DNA of 64,000 nucleotides from JANYCO01 sp035535995. GTDB lineage: Bacteria; Bacteroidota; Bacteroidia; Cytophagales; Cytophagaceae. Numbering within the stretch: the first letter of the stretch is position 1; each line of letters starts with the position of its first letter. Below, in pieces: positions 17,510 through 25,612 of this stretch. The DNA is taken from contig DATLOZ010000023.1 of assembly GCA_035535995.1 (NCBI GenBank), positions 124,001 to 188,000 of the forward strand, read 5' to 3'. Made by a program: the position numbers and the translations under genes. The notes under the pieces are model-generated. The model had not been told where the DNA came from, made no database searches, and saw nothing but the letters and a program-made list of their open reading frames with translations.

Positions 17510-18081
17510 GACTGGCTCTCCATACAAAGTTTAAGATTTCTCTTACCGTTCTGAATATAGCTCTTCACCTTATTCATCTCATAGCCGGTAAGCTCGGCCA
17601 CTTCTTTGTAGCATTTTTCTTCTATATAAAACAAATGCACACATTTCTTTTGTTCCTCTATCAACTTGTCAATACACTCGTCCAACTTGACGTACGACTC
17701 TTCCGATACCTTTTCTTCTGTATGATGCAGCGTGTAGGTCATTTCCATAAATTCCGTTTCGGTTTCTTCGTATTTAAGATCAAATTTTTTATTCGCTCTT
17801 AAATACATCAGACAATGATTTCTCGAAACCGTATGCAACCAGGATTTGAAATGATCTATTTTATGCTTTTTAAGATCGCTGAGCAGCTTTTCAAAAATAT
17901 TCATCACCGCATCGCGGCTCTCCTCTTCATTTTTCAGGTACTTCATACAAACACCTAACACCAGGTGGCTATAGCGCTGGAATAATTCTCCCGCATAGGA
18001 AGGATCCCCCGAGTTTTTATAACGGTCGATCAGCTCCAGGTCTGAGTACTCTACTTTCTTATGTTGCTTCCGGAATAACAT
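17506..18081 (-). CDS. ECF-family RNA polymerase sigma factor
   Basis: A 191-residue sigma-70 family protein of the ECF type. Region 2 (about 18-92: ELIDRYKNSGDPSYAGELF, YLKNEEESRDAVMNIFEKL, HFKSWLHTVSRNHCLMYLR) binds core polymerase and the -10 element. Region 4 (about 130-185: LDECIDKLIEEQKKCVHLF, KEVAELTGYEMNKVKSYIQ) binds the -35 element. It overlaps the next gene, a membrane TPR protein, by 4 nt, so the two are co-translated and probably act together in envelope signalling. The divergent alpha-2-macroglobulin-like gene starts 279 nt away and is a possible target, though this is inference. Confidence 0.93.
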   Translation of the reverse strand: MLFRKQHKKVEYSDLELIDRYKNSGDPSYAGELFQRYSHLVLGVCMKYLKNEEESRDAVMNIFEKLLSDLKKHKIDHFKSWLHTVSRNHCLMYLRANKKFDLKYEETETEFMEMTYTLHHTEEKVSEESYVKLDECIDKLIEEQKKCVHLFYIEEKCYKEVAELTGYEMNKVKSYIQNGKRNLKLCMESQS

Positions 18082-18111
18082 GCCTTAGTTACTGCAAGAT
18101 ATATAAAAAAG

Positions 18112-18296
18112 ATAGCAGATGCCAGATACCGATAAGTTTGAATTATGAATTATGAGTTATGAATGTTGAATTATGAGTTATGGTTTATAGATTAATTATA
18201 TCTGGAATATTCTTTTTGACTGAATACTCATAATGATCAACTCTTTCCCATTCAACATTCATAACTCATAATTCATAACTTTTTATCTGCCTTTTA
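18112..18296. repeat. Long intergenic palindrome combining both repeat families
   Basis: Arms of about 28 bp around 18143-18170 and 18251-18278 are perfect reverse complements (core TTATGAGTTATGAATGTTGAA split here as TTATGAGTTATGAAT plus GTTGAA). The left flank also carries CAGATGCCAGATACCG, the theme of the second family, and the right flank ATCTGCC. It fills the gap between the divergent sigma-factor and alpha-2-macroglobulin genes. Confidence 0.8.
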
Positions 18297-18360
18297 TGGA
18301 ATTTCCCCTCCCCTTTCATCTTACTACCAAACACCCTTTAACACACTTAACACTATTGTT

Positions 18361-21300
18361 ATGAAAAAGAAACTAAGAAAAAGTAAAATCGCCGCCCTGT
18401 TTTCCCTAGCTAGCCTGGGAATTATCGGGATGAGCAAAGCTTCCAGCTTTTCATTTTTAGAATATACCAACGAAATTATCAAAGGCATTGTTGGGAAATT
18501 CATAGCGGCCAGCGCCGAGAGACCAGAAGACCGCGTATATCTACACCTGGATAAAACTTTTTATAAACCAGGAGAAACAATCTGGCTGAAAGCATATCTA
18601 CGCAATGGAAGCGACCTGAAAGCATCCAAGCAAAGTGATATCCTTCACTTAGAGCTGATCAATCCGAAAGGCAGCATTGAAAAACAGATCGCGCTGATCA
18701 CCAAAAACGGCGTGGCCAGCGGAGATTTTCTGCTAGATGAAACTATTGCCGGCGGCTTGTATAAAATAAAAGCGTACACCAATTGGCAGAAGAATGAAGA
18801 ACTGTTTTTTGAAAAAGACATCCAAGTACAAGCAGTAGTGCTGCCCAGGTTGAAAATGAAACTGGATTTCGATCAAAAAGCTTATGGATCCGACGATGAA
18901 GTGAGCGCTTCGCTTTCTTTACAAACCTTAGAAAATAAAAATCTTTCCAACCACGCTTACGCATTCTCTGCTTCCATCGCGGGCACTAAGGTGACGGAGA
19001 ACAAAGGTAGTAGCAATGGCGAAGGGCAGGCAACAATAAAATTCAAACTTCCCGCTAATCTTTCTTCCAACGACGGATTATTAAATATCATGATCGATTT
19101 TGAAGGTAACACAGAATCTATTTCCCGTTCCATCCCAATTGTATTGAACAAGATCGAATTCAGCTTCTATCCTGAAGGCGGCGAGCTGGTAGTAGGATTG
19201 GAAAACAAACTTGCTTTCAAAGCGCTCAACGAATTTGGTAAACCTGCCGACATCGAAGGTGTGATCTTAAACGAAGCGAAAAAAGAAGTAGCTACCTTCC
19301 GCTCTTTTCACCAGGGAATGGGAGCTGTAGACTTCACTCCGCTTCGCGGCGAACATTACACCGCCAGGATCACCAAACCTGCTAACATCAAAACTATCTA
19401 CGAAGTACCGGAAGCGCTTGAAAGAGGCTACGTGCTGCATGTAGAAAAACAAAACAACGCTATTCTTCCGCTTGTAATTTCTTCTACCGAACAAGAAGAG
19501 CTTTCCATTGTAGCACAGGTGCGCGGAGAGGTTTATTATACAAAATCTTTCCAGGCATTAGTAGGCAAAAATAATTTACTGATCCCCGTCTCTGATTTTC
19601 CTATCGGAGTAGCGCAGTTCACTTTGTTTGACAGCAAAGGCATAGCCCGTGCGGAGAGACTGGCATTTGTGAACAAGCACAAGCAACTGAATATTTCGAT
19701 CGAAACAGATAAGGAAAAATATCTGCCACGAGAAAAAGTGAACATGACGATCAAAGTCTCCGACGAGCGTGGCTTGCCGATGCCTGCCCATTTATCGCTC
19801 TCGGTAGCTGACGACAAACTACTGAGCTTTGCAGATGATAAGCAAGGAAATATTTTATCTTCCCTCCTGCTTGAATACGATCTAAAAGAAAAGATCGAAG
19901 AGCCTGCTTTTTATTTCAACACCAAAGAAACCAAAGCAGACCTTGCCCTCGATTATTTGCTCATGACTTCCGGATGGAGAAGATTTACATGGGAAGAAAT
20001 TATTGAAAACAATCTTCCCGCCTACTCGCACGCCGGAGAACAAACGATCGTTTCCGGAACTATCTACGATGCTTACAAAGCCTCTGCTCTTGCGGGCGCT
20101 ACGGTGTCGGTGCTGAACACTAACTTAAAGACCACTAGTGATAAAACAGGCCGTTTTAGTTTTAAAAACATCAATCTTACAGAGCCTGCCATATTGGAAA
20201 TAAAAGCGAACGGCTATGCGCCACAGCAAACAACCGTACAGGAATACAACGAACACACAGATGTTTATATGTATGATAATACTTACCTATACGGCAACGT
20301 GCGATCCCAGGTAAACCTTGCAGGAGCCGGCGGTGTACGCGGACGAAACAGAAATATAAAACAAGAAAACCTTCCAATGGCCATCATGGAAATGGAAGGA
20401 AACGACATGCTTTTCAGGGAAGATGCTCCTGTACTCGATAAGATGGTAGCGCCAGTGCCTGCTGCAAAAAAAGAGCAACAGGATCAGAAGATCGAGCGAA
20501 AAGAAGTTCAACCTAAACCGGAAGCAGCCAAGGCGAAAGTAGCCGATTATCGCATGCAGCCAGCCAAACGAAAAATGATAGCAGCGGATTCGATCTTTGT
20601 TGGCGACGATGAGATCCAGATAATCCAACCTCGTTACTATAGAGCCAGGGTGTTTGCTTCTCCTGATTATTCCGCCAACGCACAGCCAGAAGTACGAACT
20701 GATTTCCGTTCTACCATCTATTGGAATAACGCCGTGCAAACCGACAGAACAGGAAAGACAACGGTAAGCTTTTTCAACTCCGATGAGATCACTTCCTTCC
20801 GCGCCATCGTAGAAGGCATCGCAACGGATGGAAGTTTGGGAAGAGCAGAAAAAACTTATTTCACTCAACTGCCTTTCAGTATGCAAGTGAAAGTACCTGT
20901 GGAGATCACTACCGGAGACATCGTTTCGCTTCCTTTGATCTTGAAAAATAATAGCGCTTCCGTATTGAAAGGAAAGCTTACCCTCCAAATTCCAGACGGA
21001 ATGCAATTGCTGACAAGTATTCCTGCAAGCCTTGCCATTGAAGCCGGGCAAGTAAAAACGATGCAACTTGATTTCAAAACAGGTACTAAGATCGGGATCG
21101 ATACTATGGAATTTGCTTTTGAAGGAATGGGATTGAAAGATGCGTTTGCACAGGAAATAAAAATCTCTGCAAAAGGATTTCCTGCGGCTGTATCACTTGC
21201 CGGACAAGAACAGGAAAAAGAATATTCATTCGAGATCGACCACCTAGTGGAAGGCTCGCTGGAAGCCTCGTTCACCGCTTATCCTTCTGTAGTGACCGAT

Positions 21301-22761
21301 CTGATGAAAGGAATAGAATCCATTTTGCGCGAACCTTATGGATGTTTTGAACAAACTTCTACAAGCAATTATCCAAACATCATGGTAAAACAATACTTGC
21401 TCGAAATGGGAGAAGCCGAAGGCCCCGCAGGACAAGTAGGCGCCTTGCTAGACAAAGGCTACAAACGCCTGATCACTTTTGAGACAAAGGAAAAAGGATA
21501 CGAATGGTTTGGCGGTACACCGGCTCATGAAGGGCTTACTGCTTATGGATTAATGCAATTCAACGATATGAAGCGCGTATACAACAACGTAGACGGGGAA
21601 ATGATCCAACGCACTGAAGCATGGCTGCTCAGCCGTCGCGATGGCAATGGAGGGTTCAAACGTAGCGCCCAGGCGCTCGATCAATTCGGCAGAGCAAGCG
21701 AGGATATTACAAACGCTTATATCGTCTACGCGCTTTCGGAGACAGGAAATCGTGAGATCCGCAAAGAACTGGATAAAGTATACGCGAAAGCAATGGAATC
21801 TAAAGACCCCTACCAGCTTGCACTCGCAGCGAATGCGTTGTTGAATTTTAAAGAAGAAAAGAATGCAATAAAAGCATTAGAAGCACTCTATTCTTTACAG
21901 AAAAAAGACGGAAGCTGGACAGGAAGTTCTCATTCGATCACCTATTCGCAAGGAAATTCGCTGACTACAGAAACAACTGCTCTTGCTATCCTGGCGATGA
22001 TCAAATCAGGCAAACCGGACCAAGCCGCATTGAACAGCGCGGTAAAATTCCTGATCGGATCACGTTCCGGTTACGGAGGATTCAGCTCTACGCAAGGAAC
22101 GGTGCTAGCGTTAAAAGCGCTGACAGAGTATGCTAAATATTCTAAAAAGACAGACGAAAACGGTACGATTGAAATTTGGGTAGACGGCAAAAAAGCCGGT
22201 GAAAAAAATTACATAGCCGGAGAAAGAGAAGCGATCGTGATCAGAGGATTGGAGAAATATTTTTCCGAAGGAAAACATACTGTACGCATTCGTTACAAAG
22301 ATGTTAAAAATCCGCTTCCCTATTCTATGTCTGTTCAGTGGAATACCTCGCTTCCAAGTAATGACAAGGAATGCAAAGTAAGCATCGACACAAAACTGAG
22401 CCATAAAACTACTTTCGTAGGAGAAACGGTAAGACTTACAACGGTCTTAAAAAATACTACCAAAGAAGGTTTGCCAATGACCATGGCTATTGTAGGGATC
22501 CCGGCTGGGTTGAGCGCGCAGCCTTGGCAGTTGAAGGAATTGACGGAGAAACATAAAATAGATTTCTATGAGATCCGAGACAATAATATTTTCTTCTACT
22601 ACCGTCAAATGCTTCCGGAAGAAATACGCGAGATCAACCTGGATCTGAAAGCAGATATTGCCGGAGAATACGAAGCGCAGGCCTCTTCCGGGTATCTTTA
22701 TTATACCAATGAATACAAGGTATGGAGCGCGCCGGAGAGGATTACGATCAAACGTAAGTAA
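18361..22761 (+). CDS. Alpha-2-macroglobulin family protein with thioester motif
   Basis: A 1466-residue exported protein. After a signal peptide (about residues 1-28) comes an MG2-type domain, DRVYLHLDKTFYKPGETIWL (about 56-75), further macroglobulin-like beta domains, and a carboxypeptidase-regulatory-like insert (LAGATVSVLN, about 578-590). A charged linker (about 700-745) precedes the A2M core and an alpha-alpha-barrel thioester domain with EPYGCFEQTS, where C995-F-E-Q998 is an intact CxEQ thioester motif. The barrel repeats follow (GYEWFGG, NGGFKRSAQ, DGSWTG, GYGGFSSTQGTVLAL). Bacterial A2M-like proteins are thought to trap proteases in or at the periplasm, often with PBP1C; no PBP1C is seen here. 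The neighbouring genes are a divergent ECF sigma factor and its membrane partner. Confidence 0.92.
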   Translation: MKKKLRKSKIAALFSLASLGIIGMSKASSFSFLEYTNEIIKGIVGKFIAASAERPEDRVYLHLDKTFYKPGETIWLKAYLRNGSDLKASKQSDILHLELINPKGSIEKQIALITKNGVASGDFLLDETIAGGLYKIKAYTNWQKNEELFFEKDIQVQAVVLPRLKMKLDFDQKAYGSDDEVSASLSLQTLENKNLSNHAYAFSASIAGTKVTENKGSSNGEGQATIKFKLPANLSSNDGLLNIMIDFEGNTESISRSIPIVLNKIEFSFYPEGGELVVGLENKLAFKALNEFGKPADIEGVILNEAKKEVATFRSFHQGMGAVDFTPLRGEHYTARITKPANIKTIYEVPEALERGYVLHVEKQNNAILPLVISSTEQEELSIVAQVRGEVYYTKSFQALVGKNNLLIPVSDFPIGVAQFTLFDSKGIARAERLAFVNKHKQLNISIETDKEKYLPREKVNMTIKVSDERGLPMPAHLSLSVADDKLLSFADDKQGNILSSLLLEYDLKEKIEEPAFYFNTKETKADLALDYLLMTSGWRRFTWEEIIENNLPAYSHAGEQTIVSGTIYDAYKASALAGATVSVLNTNLKTTSDKTGRFSFKNINLTEPAILEIKANGYAPQQTTVQEYNEHTDVYMYDNTYLYGNVRSQVNLAGAGGVRGRNRNIKQENLPMAIMEMEGNDMLFREDAPVLDKMVAPVPAAKKEQQDQKIERKEVQPKPEAAKAKVADYRMQPAKRKMIAADSIFVGDDEIQIIQPRYYRARVFASPDYSANAQPEVRTDFRSTIYWNNAVQTDRTGKTTVSFFNSDEITSFRAIVEGIATDGSLGRAEKTYFTQLPFSMQVKVPVEITTGDIVSLPLILKNNSASVLKGKLTLQIPDGMQLLTSIPASLAIEAGQVKTMQLDFKTGTKIGIDTMEFAFEGMGLKDAFAQEIKISAKGFPAAVSLAGQEQEKEYSFEIDHLVEGSLEASFTAYPSVVTDLMKGIESILREPYGCFEQTSTSNYPNIMVKQYLLEMGEAEGPAGQVGALLDKGYKRLITFETKEKGYEWFGGTPAHEGLTAYGLMQFNDMKRVYNNVDGEMIQRTEAWLLSRRDGNGGFKRSAQALDQFGRASEDITNAYIVYALSETGNREIRKELDKVYAKAMESKDPYQLALAANALLNFKEEKNAIKALEALYSLQKKDGSWTGSSHSITYSQGNSLTTETTALAILAMIKSGKPDQAALNSAVKFLIGSRSGYGGFSSTQGTVLALKALTEYAKYSKKTDENGTIEIWVDGKKAGEKNYIAGEREAIVIRGLEKYFSEGKHTVRIRYKDVKNPLPYSMSVQWNTSLPSNDKECKVSIDTKLSHKTTFVGETVRLTTVLKNTTKEGLPMTMAIVGIPAGLSAQPWQLKELTEKHKIDFYEIRDNNIFFYYRQMLPEEIREINLDLKADIAGEYEAQASSGYLYYTNEYKVWSAPERITIKRK

Positions 22762-22765
22762 ATAA

Positions 22766-22861
22766 GGATGCCAGATGCCAGAATGCCAGATAAGAGCGGT
22801 AAGTTGAATCAATCATAAATTCAAAATTATCCTATATCTGACATCCTGCATCTGGTATCAT
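22766..22861. repeat. Intergenic palindrome of the CCAGATGCCAGATACC family
   Basis: Left arm around 22766-22794 (GGATGCCAGATGCCAGAATG) and right arm around 22830-22860 (GACATCCTGCATCTGGTATC) are imperfect reverse complements. The element directly follows the alpha-2-macroglobulin gene and could form a large hairpin in its 3' UTR. Confidence 0.75.
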
Positions 22862-22920
22862 TTTTTAATAAGATTTTTTTGTACCTTGTATTACTTTTAG
22901 AAAACCTATTACACTTATTT

Positions 22921-23139
22921 ATGGACAAACCCGTAACCAAAAAGTACAGCAACGGAGAAATTACCGTTGTGTGGCAATCAGCTAAATGCATTCACTCTGG
23001 AAATTGTTTTAGAGGCCTGCCAAAAGTTTTTGATCCAAGAAAGCGCCCATGGATCACTCTTGAAAACTCTAATACAGGTACGATTATCGAGCAGGTAAAA
23101 AAATGTCCTTCGGGAGCGTTATCCTACCACGTAGGATAA
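22921..23139 (+). CDS. YjdI-like small 4Fe-4S mono-cluster protein
   Basis: A 72-residue protein of the divergent ferredoxin (Fer4_19/YjdI) type. The start MDKPVTKKYS at 22921 was chosen; the longer frame to 22879 runs through AT-rich leader sequence. Cysteines sit in CIHSGNCFRGLP and in VKKCPSGALSYH, the C-terminal CPSGALS motif being typical. It is likely an electron carrier or an iron-sulfur accessory domain protein in the cytoplasm; the precise partner is unknown. It stands alone, convergent with hisD. The last codons and the stop lie within a perfect 10-bp palindrome. Confidence 0.88.
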   Translation: MDKPVTKKYSNGEITVVWQSAKCIHSGNCFRGLPKVFDPRKRPWITLENSNTGTIIEQVKKCPSGALSYHVG

Positions 23140-23140
23140 C
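23118..23140 (+). other. Perfect hairpin across the yjdI-like stop codon
   Basis: GTTATCCTAC at 23118-23127 and GTAGGATAAC at 23131-23140 are perfect reverse complements separated by CAC. The stop codon TAA is inside the right arm. No T-run follows, so this is not an ordinary terminator; it could protect the mRNA 3' end. Confidence 0.6.
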
Positions 23141-23151
23141 TATTAAAGAGA

Positions 23152-23195
23152 TAAAAATAGAAAAGCTGAATAGAAATTGACTATCCAGCTTTTCT
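23152..23195 (-). terminator. Terminator of hisD
   Basis: AGAAAAGCTG (23159-23168) pairs with CAGCTTTTCT (23186-23195), extended by ATAG/CTAT inside with one mismatch. On the minus strand the stem is followed by ATTTTTATC, 37 nt past the hisD stop. Confidence 0.7.
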
Positions 23196-23231
23196 GCTTA
23201 ACGATGTACCTTGTTATTTTTAAACTTAATA

Positions 23232-24509
23232 TTATCCTTTTCTTCTGAGTGCCACAGCGTTTTTATGAGCATCTAATTGCTCTGCCGCTGCCATAAGTTC
23301 AATCGAAGATCCCAGGTTTTGAATACCTTCTTTGCTGATATGTTGGAAGGTGATTTTTTTCACAAATGAATCCAAGGACACTCCGGAATAAGCTTTTGCA
23401 TACCCGTTGGTCGGCAAGGTATGGTTGGTACCGGATGCATAATCTCCCGCCGATTCAGGGGTGTAGTTTCCAAGGAAAACAGAGCCGGCATTTTTCACCA
23501 TCGAAGCAAGTTTATCATATTCCTTCACCTGTAATATCAGGTGTTCCGGTGCATACACGTTGATCAGCTCCATTGCCTCCTCCAATGTTCTTACCAGGAT
23601 TGTTTTACTATTATCAAGCGCCTTGGCTGCCAATTCTTTTCTTGGAAGCTGCATCAGTTGTGCTTTCACTTCTTTTTCCACTGCTTCGATAACGTTCTTC
23701 CCAGTGCTCACCAAGATTACCTGGCTGTCTATACCATGCTCCGCTTGCGACAAAAGATCAGCCGCTACGAAAGCAGGATTGCAGCTTTCATCGGCTACCA
23801 CAGCTACTTCAGAAGGGCCAGCAGGCATATCAATGGCAACACCGGCTTTGTTCACCAGTTGTTTGGCAGCAGTTACATATTGATTTCCCGGGCCAAATAT
23901 TTTGTATACCTGGGGAATGGTCTGCGTGCCAAAAGCCATCGCTGCAATGGCTTGAGCTCCGCCTATTTTGTAGATTCTTTTAATATCTAAAATAGAAGCC
24001 GTGTATAGAATAGCAGGGTGTATCTTCCCTTGCTTGTCAGGAGGTGTACAAAGAACGATCTCTTCGCAACCCGCGATATTAGCAGGTACTCCAAGCATCA
24101 GGATGGTAGAAAAAAGAGGAGCTGTACCTCCCGGAATATACAAACCAACTTTGGTGATCGGTACACTCTTTCTCCAGCAGGTAACACCGGAAGTAGTTTC
24201 TATTTTTTTTATTTCTTCGCGTTGAGCAAGGTGAAATTTCTCAATGTTCACCCGCGCCACGTCGATCGCTTTTTTCAATTCATCCGAAACTACCCCTATC
24301 GCTTCTTTGATCTCTGCTTCTGTAACCGCTAGTTGTTCCAATGAAATTTTATCAAACTCCAGGGTAAACTTTTTCAACGCCTCATCTCCTGATTCCTTCA
24401 CCTGCTTCAATATGGGCGCCACTTTCGCTTCCAGGCTCTCCGTTTCGAATACAGGGCGTTTCAGGATATTTTCCCAATCTGCTTTGTTTGGATATTCGAT
24501 GTAATTCAT
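23232..24509 (-). CDS. hisD: Histidinol dehydrogenase
   Basis: Catalyses the last two steps of histidine synthesis, oxidising L-histidinol to L-histidine with two NAD+. The 425-residue length is normal. Recognisable blocks are VGLYIPGGTAPLFSTILMLG, FGPGNQYVTAAKQLV, DMPAGPSEVAVVAD, DLLSQAEHGIDSQVILV (zinc and catalytic His region), the Glu-His pair in YAPEHLILQV, and GTNHTLPTNGYAKAYSGVSL near the C-terminus. It lies downstream of hisG with a 115-nt gap filled by a long palindrome. The other his genes are not in the window, so this is either the end of a split operon or a short two-gene unit. Confidence 0.97.
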   Translation of the reverse strand: MNYIEYPNKADWENILKRPVFETESLEAKVAPILKQVKESGDEALKKFTLEFDKISLEQLAVTEAEIKEAIGVVSDELKKAIDVARVNIEKFHLAQREEIKKIETTSGVTCWRKSVPITKVGLYIPGGTAPLFSTILMLGVPANIAGCEEIVLCTPPDKQGKIHPAILYTASILDIKRIYKIGGAQAIAAMAFGTQTIPQVYKIFGPGNQYVTAAKQLVNKAGVAIDMPAGPSEVAVVADESCNPAFVAADLLSQAEHGIDSQVILVSTGKNVIEAVEKEVKAQLMQLPRKELAAKALDNSKTILVRTLEEAMELINVYAPEHLILQVKEYDKLASMVKNAGSVFLGNYTPESAGDYASGTNHTLPTNGYAKAYSGVSLDSFVKKITFQHISKEGIQNLGSSIELMAAAEQLDAHKNAVALRRKG

Positions 24510-24542
24510 AGTTAACTATTTTGCTTGCTTAACCTCAACAAA

Positions 24543-24614
24543 GATACAAGATGCCGAATTCCAGATGCCAGAAATATATTTTATCTGGGTATCTGGAATC
24601 CGGCATCCGGTATC
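24543..24614. repeat. Palindrome of the CCAGATGCCAGATACC family between hisG and hisD
   Basis: Left arm GATACAAGATGCCGAATTCC and following bases pair with the right arm GGAATCCGGCATCCGGTATC. It separates two genes of one pathway on the same strand, where it could reduce readthrough or process the mRNA. Confidence 0.78.
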
Positions 24615-24624
24615 TAATTTTTAT

Positions 24625-25485
24625 CTATTTAATTATTTTCTCAATCGGAATGACCAAAATCCCCTCTGCTCCTGCTTCTTTCAGTTTTCCTATCACATCC
24701 CAAAACTGATCTTCTTTCACTACTGAGTGCAAAGAGCTCCAGCCGCTTTCGGCCAAAGGCGTCACGGTAGGACTTTTCACGCCAGGAAGCAATTTGATGA
24801 TCTTATCCAGCGATTCGTTTGGCGCGTTGAGTAAAATATATTTAGTGTTCTTAGCAGTTTTAACGGAAGTGATGCGAAACAATAATTCGTCGATGATCTT
24901 TTTCTTCCCTGCCGACAATCCCGGATTGGCAATTAGAATGGCTTCGGAGCGAAATACAACGTCCACTTCTTTCAGCCCGTTGCTGATCAACGTGCTTCCA
25001 GAGCTTACGATATCGCATACTGCATCGGCCAGGCCAATGCTTGGAGCAATCTCTACTGAGCCACTGATCTCATGGATAGAGGCTTTTACGCCATTGTCAA
25101 AAAGAAAATCAGAAAGAATATTAGGATAAGAAGTAGCAATGCTCTTACCGTCCAGGCTTTTTGCGCCCTGATAATCCATGGCCTTAGGAACACCTATGGA
25201 TAAACGGCAGCGGGAAAACCCAAGCTTGTCTACCGTAATTACATTTTTCTTTTGTTCGGAAGCCACATTTTCTCCGATGATCCCGATATCTGCCACACCG
25301 TCGGCTACATAGCCCGGAATATCATCGTCACGCAGGTAAAGGATTTCCAAAGGAAAATTATAGGCAGAAGATTTCAACGTAGCTCCACTGCTGCTGAAAT
25401 CTATACTACATTCTTTGATTAGCTTGATCGAATCTTCACTTAGCCTGCCGGATTTCTGGATGGCTAGTCTTAACACTTCACTCAT
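24625..25485 (-). CDS. hisG: ATP phosphoribosyltransferase (long form)
   Basis: First enzyme of histidine synthesis, joining ATP and PRPP to give phosphoribosyl-ATP. The 286-residue length and the C-terminal ACT-like HisG_C domain (about 210-285: VTPLAESGWSSLHSVVKED, GILVIPIEKII) mark the long, histidine-inhibited form, which does not need HisZ. N-terminal blocks are LRLAIQKSGRLSEDSIKLI, VADGVADIGIIGENV and, for PRPP binding, CDIVSSGSTLISNGLKEV. A promoter-like TATTTTTG lies about 20 nt before the start. The next gene downstream on the same strand is hisD. Confidence 0.97.
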   Translation of the reverse strand: MSEVLRLAIQKSGRLSEDSIKLIKECSIDFSSSGATLKSSAYNFPLEILYLRDDDIPGYVADGVADIGIIGENVASEQKKNVITVDKLGFSRCRLSIGVPKAMDYQGAKSLDGKSIATSYPNILSDFLFDNGVKASIHEISGSVEIAPSIGLADAVCDIVSSGSTLISNGLKEVDVVFRSEAILIANPGLSAGKKKIIDELLFRITSVKTAKNTKYILLNAPNESLDKIIKLLPGVKSPTVTPLAESGWSSLHSVVKEDQFWDVIGKLKEAGAEGILVIPIEKIIK

Positions 25486-25506
25486 GGTTTCCTAATTTTG
25501 GGTCGG

Positions 25507-25536
25507 CAAAAATAATCATAGAAAATTGAAAAACAG
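25507..25536 (-). promoter_or_regulatory. Probable hisG promoter
   Basis: On the minus strand TATTTTTG (25514-25507) matches the TAnnTTTG element, with CTG, one mismatch from TTG, placed 19 nt upstream at 25536-25534. The start site would be about 15 nt before the hisG ATG. Confidence 0.5.
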
Positions 25537-25612
25537 TATAAATTCAGTAATATTACTTAGCGAAGTATTCAAATTCTTGCTTAAATTGAGCCGTAATAAA
25601 ATATAATATTCT

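Noticed and set aside
20287..21066. Minus-strand frame of 259 codons inside the alpha-2-macroglobulin gene
   Set aside because: It overlaps a long well-supported gene, has no domain features and looks like a codon-bias shadow.
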